Of a stretch of DNA of 64,000 bases, positions 14,443 to 25,748 are shown one piece after another. The notes under the pieces were generated by a model that saw only the letters and a list, made by a program, of their open reading frames with translations, was not told the origin of the DNA and ran no database searches. Positions within the stretch are counted from its first letter, which is position 1. The number at the start of each line of letters is the position of its first letter. Source of the stretch: Embiotoca jacksoni (Eukaryota; Chordata; Actinopteri; Embiotocidae). The stretch covers positions 4,921,001-4,985,000 of the forward strand of contig JAKOON010000004.1 of assembly GCA_022577435.1 (NCBI GenBank), written 5' to 3'. The position numbers and the translations under genes are program-made.

Positions 14443-14762
14443 AAAGGCTCAGGATGTAGGATTTAGATGGATCTATTGGTAAAAATTGTATATAATACTT
14501 ATAAGTATAATCACCTGAAACAAAAAAAAAATTGTTGTGTTTGTTACCTTAAAATGAGCTCTTTACATCTGAACAAGGAGCCTCAATGTTTCTACAGAGG
14601 CCCAAATTGGACAAAGCTACACTGTCTCTACAGAGGGCCTTGTTTCGTGGCCTCTGTGGAGTGTACACTTGTAAAATAGGGTTGGGTGAGGGGTGTTCAG
14701 TTGATTGCAATCTGCAAACTCACCACTAAATGCCACCAATTCCAACACTCTGCTCCTTTAAA
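14443..14762 (-). mobile_element. MITE-like element, copy 1
   Basis: About 320 bp bounded by imperfect terminal inverted repeats of about 28 bp. The left end reads like AGGATGTAGGATTTAG and the right end is the reverse complement of AGGAGCAGAGTGTTGGAATT. Its interior matches, in opposite orientation, the element at 53195-53546; for example ATAATCACCTGAAAC here pairs with GTTTCAGCTGATTAT there. There is no transposase. I recognise the family as common in teleost genomes but cannot assign its superfamily. Confidence 0.65.
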
Positions 14763-16505
14763 TACAAAATCAAATTTAGTTTAATGAGAAAATGATATAT
14801 TAATAAAGATATCTCAGTAGGAAAGTAGTGCACAAAACAATTCAGTGGATTTACTTTTTACCTTTGCTGCTCAACATGTCGGTTTGCAATTGGTTTTCTT
14901 TGAGTTGTTCAGTTTATTTCAGCTCTAATTCACAACCTTTTCCATCTTATTTAGCCAAATAATAGATAAATAAAAACATTTAATAAAGAGGCACAAAGTC
15001 AAGCACACACACACACTCTCTCTGCTACAAAACAAAAGAATTGTTTAAATGAATTAAGAAGTGCAGTTCTAAATCAAGTCTCGGGAGACCAATGGCCTAA
15101 AACCAATAATTCCCTTACTTGCCAGTTGGTGGTGCCAGGTGGTTTGTTTTACGTACAGCATACCCAAGTTTCCATCTGAAAGATGGGCGAGGATTGAGGA
15201 GGCAAGGCGAGGCAGGCGTGACGGGGTGGTGGATTCAGAGTCCACCTGAAGAGATACCTCCTCTTGTTGAAAAAGGCCATTTTTCACAGGTAGGAAACAA
15301 CCAGTACTGGTGAGTAGGTATGGCTCTGGTAACAATCAATGTAAACAAAAAACAAGACAAACAGCTATAGCCTCTGGGTTTAGGTTGAGCTGCCTGTATT
15401 AGCTTTTGCATGCAGAACATCTTGGATTTCAATTAATGCATTATCATAACAAAGGTATAGCATGAAGATTTATCAAAGACATCTACATTTATGGTTTTAA
15501 CACTTTAAATTTACTGTGAACTGGTGGGTTTTAAAACATTTTTAGAAATTGTAAAGATTATTTATAAATCTCTATTTACATGCATCATTACTTGTCTAAA
15601 ATTTGATTTTTTTGTTTTTTTGTTTTTTTAATCTGGGCTGCACCATGTTGAAGGGTGAAACTGATTCTACATCTAATTCACTGCTCAACTGGTTTAAAAG
15701 CAAATCGTGCTCCCATATGCAAGTGATATAAAATGCCAAAGCCTCCTATGACCACTGAGAATGGACATTACAGTACGAGATATCTTCTGTTCAATAGTTA
15801 GGCTAATAGAAATGAGCAATATTTGCATATTCATAAATCAGTCTGACAAATGCAAAAGTATGATGTAAATTTAAAAATGTTTAATCTGGCAATTAAACTT
15901 TGGTAAAAGAAAATCTTAACATACACAAATTCCTATATTTAAAGCAAAGTCTTTGTGTCCTAAAACATACATTTGTATTATTCTTTGATCCATTCTGTTC
16001 TGTTCTGTCAGAAGTCCAGAGATTTCCGTTTCCATTTTTTCAAAATATTGTCCCCGGCTTTGGTTGAATTATATATAGGACTTGCAGCGAGACCACCTTC
16101 TCCTGTCCCTCCCCCTCCTCTGACTCTTCTTCTCCCTCCCCCTTTTCTGAAAGTGTTACCCTCTCATCCTCTATCTCCCCTCATCCTCTATTCTCCTCCT
16201 CACCTCCTGCTGCACTCCATCCCACTGCTGAGCACAGGTATTTGTTTAGGAATCTCTCGGTGGAAATTATACTCCATCTCCGGCGCTCCCTATCAACACA
16301 CAATTATCATGGGCAATCATGCAGAACAGTGCTGAATTCAGCTGGGACTCCCACTCTGATGACATTACTGACTGCAAGGCCCAGCTTCTGCTGGAGGTAG
16401 TCTGCCCCACACCTGCATAACCTCTCTCTCTCTGGCTCTTTATTTCGCTTCTTCTCTCTCTTCCTCTTCATCATACACTCTCACTTGGCTAGAGAAATGA
16501 TTAAA

Positions 16506-16536
<31 letters not shown>

Positions 16537-17239
16537 TCTTATTAGGATTTCATTTAAACCAGGAAGTCCACCAGATAAGAAATCTCTTTCCTCTGGGAGA
16601 CTTGGCTGAAAGGACCGTTCCAACGTCAAACAGGACAAATCCTGTGATTTTATCTTACAATTTATTGGTATCTGCCCACCTTATGTGGCCTCCTCTCATG
16701 ACCAGTAATGGGTTACCTCAGTGCAGCTTCTCATACGGCTGAGCTGAAGGTGATGTGATTCAGCGCAAATACAGTAATTTGAAATTTCTGAAATTTGGAA
16801 GTGTGAATCTTCATCATCATAGAGTTTTCTGTGAGGGCAAAATCAATCCCTCAAGATAATCAATGCCTCACATTGTGTCACTCCCTCCTGCATTCTGCAG
16901 ATGCATTTCCCTACATATGACAAGTACATTAGAAATCTTAAAAGGCAGAGTTGATGCAGACATACGAGAATCAACACAGTAGTCCATTGAGATCCTGATC
17001 AAATGCTCCATTCATGAGTGAAATTACCATCCGTCTGTCAGCCAAGGTGTGAATTCTTTCATCTACAGATCCTACCTCTGAAGTTGTGATTAAATGCATA
17101 AGGCCACATACACTCCTCATAGACCCAAAGATAAGAAAAATGGGATTTCTGCCTCTCATGGTGTAGGTTGCTATGTTACTCAAGTGAGACAGCAGTGCCA
17201 TCTTGTGGTATTTTGGTTGGATCTTTTATATTTTTCCAG

Positions 17240-17405
17240 ACATTTGATCTACCATCTACCCATTATCTGTACCTTCTTTATCCTGTCCAGGGTCATGAGT
17301 GGAGTGGAGCCCATCCCAGCCGACATTGGGGTAAAGGTGGGTACAACCTGGAGGTTGCAAGTCCATTGCGGGGCTTCTTTGTAAACTCTAGAGTCAAGGA
17401 CACAA
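17240..17405. repeat. Teleost interspersed repeat fragment
   Basis: Contains the diagnostic run TATCCTGTCCAGGGTCATG followed by GGAGCCCATCCCAGCCGACAT and a degenerate 'tacaacctgga...agtccattgc' segment. This string recurs widely in fish genomes. The fragment is diverged and has no coding capacity; the exact family is not known to me. Confidence 0.6.
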
Positions 17406-18848
17406 ACTCTGCCACAATACCTTGTTAAATGATCAAATTATATATTTCAGACATCAAAGTCTTCACCTAGTCATTTTAATGGTAAACAGAAAACAGAAAA
17501 AAACATTTATCTGACAGACATGTTAAGCCACTATCTTGCAGCACACTCAACAACTCAGAGAGAAAATGAACTTGTGCCAAAAGCATGTACAACAAACTAT
17601 AACAGCATGAACATAGCCGTGTTGCTTCATTCAGAAACGGGTGCTAAACCGATCAAACCAGGACAACATAACCAAGAAACTGCAGTTTCTAGTTATGCAC
17701 AAAAACATTAAATAAATGTTGCAGAAACAGCAGAGAATAATACGCATGATGCACTCAGTGAAATATGAAAATGTGATTATACTACAGGATAAATTGATAA
17801 TATTCTACATTCTCCTTATTGTCAGTGAAAAAGGACCAAAACCAACAATAAACTGATCTGAATAATAAATATTGTCTGTGCATCCAAAGCATGATATATT
17901 CCTCTGTGCCATAGAGCTCCATTGTTGTCCAAAAACTATTACCATCTTCCCTTGTTATGATGAACATGGGCACAGCAGTTTATTTTGAGTAGATACTGTC
18001 CTGCTGTCATAAATACTCACCATAATACCAAATGTGTATTATTACTCCACTGCAAATAGTCCCAACAAACACATCATTTACTGCTGTTTGAATAAGAACT
18101 ACATCCTCAGTATGAATCAGTGAGAAAAGTTTGGGATATTGAGAAACTGAAGCACTACTGGTTTTGTTCTTTTCATGGGATTTAAAGACAATAAAAAATA
18201 TAAAGAATATCATCAGCCTCCCACTTTAAATCGAATGGCAGAAAACGCTGCTGGTCATGTGTTCTTTAATATAGTAAAGTAATAAAGCTCTGACTCCTGT
18301 TACTGTAACACAGAATATAAAAATGATCATGCCACTTTTTAAGCTTTTCAATATGCTTTTTTTTGTTGTTTTGATTTTTTTAAAACTCCATGCAAAGTAA
18401 AATACATATTTGTATTACTTGTTCAACTGGAGTTCTGTCCTTTTACTTAATATTTCCAAATAAAAGATGCTTCAATTAACAAAAATTTTCCTCACCAGCA
18501 ATTGATTTCAGGTAACCTGAATGACTTTCATGAAGACTCTGCACCACAGGTATTTGAATATTTGTTGTGAATTCCTGCGCCGTCTCAGGGCTGTACGTGA
18601 CTTAGCTCAAATGAAAGTAGGTCAGGTCGGAGTGATTATGAGGCCATTTCTGAGCTCAACAATGGTTGCAAAATTTTCTCAGAACAAAATGTTTAAGCGT
18701 GTCAGATCTTTTTTTTTACCACAGAACTGCCAAACAGAATATGAGTCCTGCTTCTACATGGCAGAAAGATTGTGAAAGTATCAAAAATCTGTCTAAAAAA
18801 CAATCATACTCCAGACATCTTTTGCTCTTCTGCTGATGCTTCACCAAG

Positions 18849-21800
18849 TCAGTGAGAGTGAATCTGGATGGTTCGGCCAATAAGGAGGAAAAGTAGGCCG
18901 GCTAGGAGGCAGAAGAAGATGCCAACGGGGGCAAACATGAAGGACAGACCATAGTTAAGGGACAGATGGAAGTCTGGACAGACCGAAGCGCGCTGGTGGT
19001 CTATGTAGATGTCTACCACATCCAACACCTGCAGCCACAGGACGTACATCACCACCACACACAGCAGGAAAAGACCTGGTAGTATAGAGAAGGGACATAT
19101 AGGAATACAGCAGACACGAGACTTGAAACTCATCCAAAAATTCATTGAAGTACTTTTAATATGAACAACTAAACAGGCGTTTAGAATAAATATCAAATTA
19201 CTGGTGAGAAATATTCAGATCCAACACAAAGGTAAGAATACCAACACAACATAGTAAAAGTATGCCATTACAAGCAATAAATTTAAAAAAAATCATACTT
19301 AAAATTATTATCAGATAAATGCTCTTGCAATATCAAAATTAACAGTACTTATTCTGCAAAAAAGTTGGTACCGAACGTATTACCACAAATAACATTACTA
19401 AGGCGCATTGCATGAGTGGGTAAGTAGAATTGTACAGGATTAATCTTTAACAATACACTGGATTGTTCTTTATAAGCTCATTAGATATTTTGCAAGCAAA
19501 ATACTAACCTGAAAATCCACTAGAATTTAAAGGTGTCAAATCATTGTAGTGAACTAAAATGCACGACATTTGCTAATTAAATATATTGCAGTAAAAGTCT
19601 TATGCATCTTTTATGTACAGTTTTGTGCTTAGGTTATTTTATGCCACTGGATTTAACTCACCAGATGTCAGAAAGAGGCCGCCCCCTGCTTTATACAAGC
19701 GGTGGCTGGCAAACGGAGCCGCGCAGATAATGAGGAACCCACCGAGCGCTACAGCTGCCACACCAATGAGCATGAAGATGCTCCAGAAGCCTCTGTAGAC
19801 TGGAAAATAGAGATTTTAGCCAATTAGACATGGAGCTATTGGATAAACGAGGACAAGAATCTCATTGTATGAAAAGACAAATGTAAATAAATACTCACTT
19901 ATGGCTGTATCGTACTCTGTGGCATTGTGGGTCTGATGAGATATGGGGAATGGGAAAAGGTACGAGGGCATGCACACCTTTGAGTGAGGCTGATTTGCTG
20001 CAAAGAGAGGGAGTACGTGTTTTTTTTACACCATAAATAGATGACAAAATTAAAATTGTTGGCAGTTAGAGGGCAACTTTTATGGATACAGTGTGTAAAA
20101 GAAAGATTCCTACAAATATTGCAAACAGACAGAGGGTGTAAATTATTTTCATTTATTTTGAAAATTGTAAACTTACTGCTTAAGATTGTGGGTTATTTAT
20201 TTCCCCAGGTCAATTCTGACTGTCTCTTAAGGTCTGGATTTCCCTAATTTGACATACTGACACAACAATATGATAGCTGTGTACTTCTTCTTTTAAATGT
20301 TTATATTCTCTCCCTGTTACTTAATTTTCTCTCTTTTTTCTTCCAACATGTGAAATTCCACAGACCCTCACAAGGTCCTTTCATTTCTGGAGGGTGTTTC
20401 TGACAATGGCCTACCATTCAAAGTCCCTATCCCAAAACAGATGACACACGATCACCTGACAAACGACCAGAATAACATCACATGGTACGGCCTTGAAACA
20501 GTCACATGTCAGGTTTTCTAACCAGGCTGTCAGGCAATTTTAATAGATGGGATAGCAGCAAATCAAAAGTGCAAATCAATTCTGCAACACAGTCGTAATG
20601 CTGTCATGTGACTCATTGGGGTCAAAAGATTGGAGGAAAACTGTATCATCAAGCATCAACTGAAGAGGACAGAGATATTTCAAGACAAAAATTACAAGTA
20701 AAACTGTCATCCCTTTTATTTGGGTCTTAATATATTTTTCCAATCAGCCGGAAGAGTTTAACTACAATCTTCAGGTTGGGGTCCAGGAGATCCCAGGCTC
20801 CTTCTGACTTAGTTTAAATCCTACTTAATAGTTTTATTATCTTAATTCTTAATGACTTTTTATAAATGTCTACATTTAATTTCTTAACAAGGAATCAGCT
20901 CAATGTCAGTCAGTGTCACTGAGGTTATATGCAGAACTAACCCTCTAAAATCCTGTCAGGGTCTAATATGGGGACTCAGACCTCTCTAGGATCAAAATAA
21001 AACTAAACATACGAAATTCCACTAAAGTACTGTACATGTCTGTCAATACATTTTTGGTAACCGAATGCAAATATTTATTTGCTTTTATAGTGTATAGCAT
21101 ATAAAACATGACATATATAAAGCAGTGCCAACAATGAGAAAATAAAGCCAGTATCATGTTGTTGATTTCATGTGTCTCACTTACTGAACCAGAGCCTCCA
21201 CAGCAGGTTTTCATCACCCATGTTGCCTCCAAAGGAACACCTCCAGAAAAACCCCTCATGGTACAGAGTGATGTCACTGCTGCTCTCCTGCACCACCACA
21301 TCTACACGCTGACATAAGGAAGGAAAAAGAACAAATATTCATTACTGAACATACTCTGGCTTCTGGGAGTCTGCAAGATAGGGTTTATATACATACAGTT
21401 TTGAATCAACTTCATGTTATCAGCTGATGAAATCAAAGTCTATGGGAGGTGTTTAAATAGGATGTGAGGCAGGTGTACAGTGTGCTGTCACAGAGCAGCT
21501 GCTAAGTCTGGTCAAGGGTTGAGCAGAGCGAGCACCCTTCACCTGAGGCTGGTTAATTTGGTGTCAAGTGAGCGTGCAGGTCAAGGATGTTCTCATTCAG
21601 GAAACGCTCATCGTTAGTGATCACTATTTTTGCACGCAAAAAAAAAAACAATTTCCTAAATGCCTATAACTCCATCTATAAAACGCTAAAGCAGAAGGTG
21701 GAGGCAATGAGAGACTTTGGACCTTCAAGCTTCATGAAGTCAATTGGAATCCAGTCAGGGTATAAAATTGACCTTTTTACACTCTTTTAATTTTCTTTCA

Positions 21801-23000
21801 TTATCAATGCTATAAGATGTGGGATCTCAACCTAGGCCTTGAAGTTTAAAGTACAAGGGGTTTCAGTACGTTTAAAGGTATTGGAGACAATCACAACCAT
21901 ATTTCTTCTACATAAAATATATAAATTTTCTTTGTCTTCTCACAACAGTTCTAACAATTGAGAAACAGTCTTTTAAACAGGTGACCGATGGCCATAGTCG
22001 ACCTGCGATGAGGGGTCATAAGGGGTTAAGGTTTGGTTTAAAAGGGCAACACAACCCTAAAAAGTTGAATTATTGCTATATAATGCCAGCACTCCCCCTT
22101 AACTTAATGCTGAACTGTTTTCTGTTTGTGTCTTGATACATTTTCTACTGTAAAAATGTGGTTTTATGAGTGTTTGGACAAAGATCACACTGCATGATTA
22201 CACTGTACTGTATATACTAAATTCATCATTGCTTTTATTGTGCTGCTATTACGTCTCAGTATCAGTGCCCACTATGAAAAGCTAAGTATGTTCTAGTCAG
22301 TGATATTTAATATGGTATGCTACCTCTGGGACTACTGGTAGTTGTATTTCTATCATAGGGGCACATGGTACGAGGTATGTCTCATTCACTGCATAGCTGC
22401 ACACACGCAACATTAAACAGTGTCTGATTACATGAAGAGGGCTGCAGGGATGGCTCTCCACCTACTGAAAGAGTGATCAGAGCAACTGATCACAGTTTGT
22501 AAAGTAGAAGAATATTTCAAATTCTAGTTTGAAGATCCACCATTAGACTTAAGCAGTATAAAGTATAAAAATAACAATATGGGATTGTGTAGACTGTGTC
22601 TTCACAATAAACCATTTAAAGTTTAAATACCATACAGAGTAATACAACTACTGTGGTCATTTCTGGTCTGAGCCCTGACAGCAAAAACAACTCCTTTATA
22701 TTTAGTTCCAGGCGTTATAAACGTGAACATTTTTGACCTACAAACACATGACTGATCTCGATCTGATCTAGAAGTCCCCAACAATATCCGACTGTCTTCT
22801 GTGTCATTTTGATCTGCTGTTATTTCAAGACCAACACCCACCTCTACAGTCACGCCGCCTGGGCCAAGAGATCCTTCAGGATTTGGGTGGCAGGTCTCTG
22901 AGGCCAGCAGCCAGTAATCAGTTCCAAAAGAGAGGAGGATGAACACAGCTGCCAAAGCCCCAAACAGCCCCGCAAAAAACAACGCCACACTATGCTTCAT
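18849..23000 (-). CDS. tmem182: Transmembrane protein 182, claudin-like
   Basis: Five coding exons on the minus strand: 23000-22842, 21308-21185, 19997-19899, 19799-19662 and 19075-18849. Phases are consistent and give 248 aa (human 229). The predicted topology is four membrane segments: about 5-27, 134-157, 168-190 and 217-240. The first extracellular loop has the claudin/PMP22-type signature EGFFWRCSF. NATEYD gives a possible N-glycosylation site, and the tail ends GRTIQIHSH as in the family. In mammals TMEM182 is a muscle- and fat-enriched membrane protein reported to act with integrin beta-1 in myoblast fusion. I chose MKHSVALFFAG as the start because it aligns with the family; an in-frame ATG at 23042 would add 14 unconserved residues. 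The exon 1 donor is GAG|GTGGGT. The gene is divergent from mfsd9. Teleosts can carry a and b copies and I cannot tell which this is. Confidence 0.94.
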
Positions 23001-23113
23001 GGTCCGGGATTGAGCAGCCACTCGGCTACAAGATGCCCACACTCAGTTTGACTTTCCCCTCCAGCTACAACATGTGACGAGCAGAGGCAGAACCGGTGAC
23101 TCCTCTTGTGCTG

Positions 23114-23295
23114 TATTATATCCACTGAGTGTGATGCGTTGTGACTCTGTACAGCTGGTTTCTGGTGGATTACTGGATCTTGACTCTTCTTCTCCCCTGT
23201 GTCTCTGTCTGTGTTATGGGAGGAGGAAGTTGTCCGCATGACTCCTTTGGGGTCTGCAGCCAGGCCAGCCCACCTACCCCCGGGGCTATTTTTGG
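23114..23295 (-). promoter_or_regulatory. tmem182: Candidate tmem182 promoter motifs
   Basis: Upstream of the tmem182 start codon there is a TATA-like TATAATA (minus strand, 23120-23114), a CAGCTG E-box (23152-23157) and a CArG/MEF2-like CTATTTTTGG (23286-23295). E-boxes bound by myogenic bHLH factors and CArG or MEF2 sites are typical of muscle promoters, which fits the expected expression. The motifs are short and the transcription start is unknown. Confidence 0.3.
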
Positions 23296-25422
23296 TGTCT
23301 GACTGAAGGCGGCTGCTCCGCTTCACTGTGGAGCTGAGTGTGTGGAGCATGTGGGGAGTGTGAAGGGAGGGGATCAATGCATAAATAACCAGCGGCAACT
23401 GGACGCCCAGTGTTGGCACGGGAATGTTCGGGCAGGGTGAGACTGAAAGGACAGAAGAGGAGTAAAGTATCCCACAAAACCCTGCCTGGAAAACCTTTGC
23501 CCCACCAGGACAACATGCACATAAACACACGCACGCAGCAGTAGCTATCATTTCCCGTAAAGAGGGTGCTGGATATTACTGTAAATGAAGCCTTTCATGG
23601 AACTTCTCTGGGATTTTTAGTTGTATCAGACACCACAGATTATATACTTTAAATGAAGTCTTATAAACAATCTTTATATGTAACACTAATTTTTATGACA
23701 CTATCTCAGAGGAAGTCACACAAACTTACACAAAAACAACAATGTTGAAAAATGTACTAGCAAGTACTGAATATGGAACTCAAAAAACTTATCATATATG
23801 AATTAGCTTGTCAGTGTAAAAAGTCTCTGTGGCATTAAAAACAATTATGTTTTTGACCCAAAAAACAAACAAAAAAAGGCAAATTTTAACCTGTTCCACA
23901 TATGGTCATTTTTTTTTTAACCTGTGCAAATTATGATTTATCTTCCAACAATAAATGTTTTACTAAATTTGGGTTTGCGGTCAGTCATCGGCAGCGTGAG
24001 TTGAGGGGAACCTGGTTTATTAGCATCTAAGAGGAGTATTTAGCAATGAACCTTTATGTCTAATTTACACACTGATGTGACACTCCCCCCCCACACACAC
24101 ACACCCCGACCCCCCCAGCCAGAGGGACTCCACCCACATCCACTGCTCAGTAGAGTGTGTCTGGTATCACAGGTCTTGTCTAAAACCCAATTAAAGAAAA
24201 ATTATATTTTAGTAACAGCTTGATGGCTTCGAGGCCAATAATTAACGTTTCCAATCTACCCCTTTAACTTCAGTTTTATCTGATTATAGGAGTAAGCCCT
24301 CTCATCTAAAATACCATCACACATTGTCAAATATGTTTACAGGTCATATATTTGGACCAGTAGGCCTACAAGCTGTAGCTATAGTAGTGGTAGCCTACTT
24401 TCCCATACACTCAAGTTCATGGGCAGATGGTCCTAACTGTCATTCTCAGTTTCTATCAGTGTGGCAAAAGGACATTTGAGAATCATTGGGTGTGGTGACT
24501 TTCAGCCAAACAAGCCTCTGAGGGGTAAAGTGAGTGTTCTGGGCTAAAAAAATAAATGAATGTCCACTGGATGTATCTACCAATTTATTCCCCCTTCGGC
24601 ATGCACATACTCACCTTAACGCAGGAAGATACCAGCAAAGTCAATATTCAATCACGTATATTTTTTTCCATTCAGCAATTCAATTTAAACACGTCTCCTG
24701 CCTCACAGAAACTGAGGTTTGTCTTCCTGTTCTACACACCTGCTTTGCATGACTTGGAAATTTATGCTTTTTCTATTGCGCCACCGTGTGTTCATTATCA
24801 GAACTGCGATGGTCAGTGTCGTAGATAAGGATCATAATAAAACAGGCAAGACAAAAAATATACTAAATTACTTTTTAATATACGAAATTACTTTTTTACT
24901 AAGTTTCATTAAATATGCCTACATTTTTAGTGATTCTTAAAACTTATTTTTTTATAAATGTATATGTATATGTAGGCCATTATATTCTTGAGAGCACTGC
25001 TGCAATTAAGAGTAAAAATGTCTTTTCTTTCTTTGGAGTGTGCCTGTTGTAATTCTCCAGATACCCCAGCAGGTGGTGGACAAGTAACCCCGTCTCACAT
25101 AATATGTAAACCTGTTAAGATCACAGAAAACATCCTGGGAAATTGTTAATAATATTGTATGTGAAGTCAATATAAAGAGCCATGTTGCTAGTTACTGTAA
25201 TAAGTTGGGGAGAATGATAATAGGCTAACATTTTCAACACTATAGTGTCCTATAACATATTTGCATTAATTATACGTAGGCGTATGTACAATACAATATA
25301 TTTAACTTAAAGTATAATGAATATTAAATAAATTAGAGCCTTACTGCAAGTACAAACGATAAAAAAAAAGGCTCATGCTGTTGTCAATATAAAGTTTAAA
25401 AGACAATACGCCGTCCAGCCTG

Positions 25423-25430
25423 TGACGTCA
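25423..25430. promoter_or_regulatory. mfsd9: Palindromic CRE, TGACGTCA, upstream of mfsd9
   Basis: A perfect cAMP-response element about 320 bp before the mfsd9 start codon, in a locally GC-richer stretch. CREB/ATF sites of this form cluster near transcription starts, so this supports a promoter here; function is inferred. Confidence 0.4.
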
Positions 25431-25748
25431 GTGGACGATACCATCATTCACAGCAGCGATGGGGGGGAATCAAACCAGACAACGCAACTGTTCAACGACC
25501 GGTTAATAAACCTTGACCCGGACATTTGAAATGATCCCAGGATGTATGTTTTATACTTTTCCATTAAATCCGCCAGTTTCCACGACGTCCCTGTTTTTGC
25601 ACACAGATTAAACCCCTCAGTTTGACCCCACCCTCTGCTTCGTCAGAGCACCGGCGGGACGAGGACGTGAGTTTTGTGTTTTGGTCGTTTACAGTAGAGC
25701 AGATGAGCGTTTCCGTTTTGGTAGATACCGTGCAGGTACAGCGGGAGG

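Larger units (their letters stand above)
1..18848. other. Gene-poor intergenic region left of tmem182
   Basis: No ORF here resembles a known protein, and I found no splice-linked exons or RNA genes. It holds simple repeats (CA near 133-262, a C run at 1014-1034, a T run at 16508-16535), one MITE-like element (14443-14762) and a teleost interspersed repeat fragment (17240-17405). Several AT-rich stretches with homeobox-, SOX- and octamer-like motifs, such as 440-600, 5860-6010, 8225-8320 and 13190-13470, read like developmental conserved non-coding elements, which I infer without an alignment. In other vertebrates this side of TMEM182 is the gene desert leading to POU3F3. A candidate AATAAA for tmem182 lies on the minus strand at 17979-17984. 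Confidence 0.6.
23001..25748. other. Divergent intergenic region between tmem182 and mfsd9
   Basis: A 2.7-kb gap between two genes transcribed away from each other. It holds candidate tmem182 promoter motifs at its left end, a C/CA low-complexity patch near 24085-24115, AT-rich sequence in the middle and a GC-richer segment from about 25410 that probably contains the mfsd9 promoter. The 184-codon minus-strand ORF at 22997-23551 runs through the tmem182 5' flank and resembles nothing known. Confidence 0.6.

Noticed and set aside
23001..23042. Upstream in-frame ATG of tmem182 at 23042
   Set aside because: The 14 extra residues have no counterpart in the family, which begins directly before the first membrane helix.
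22997..23551. 184-codon minus-strand ORF upstream of tmem182
   Set aside because: Runs through the tmem182 5' flank in a different frame, low complexity, with no recognisable domain.
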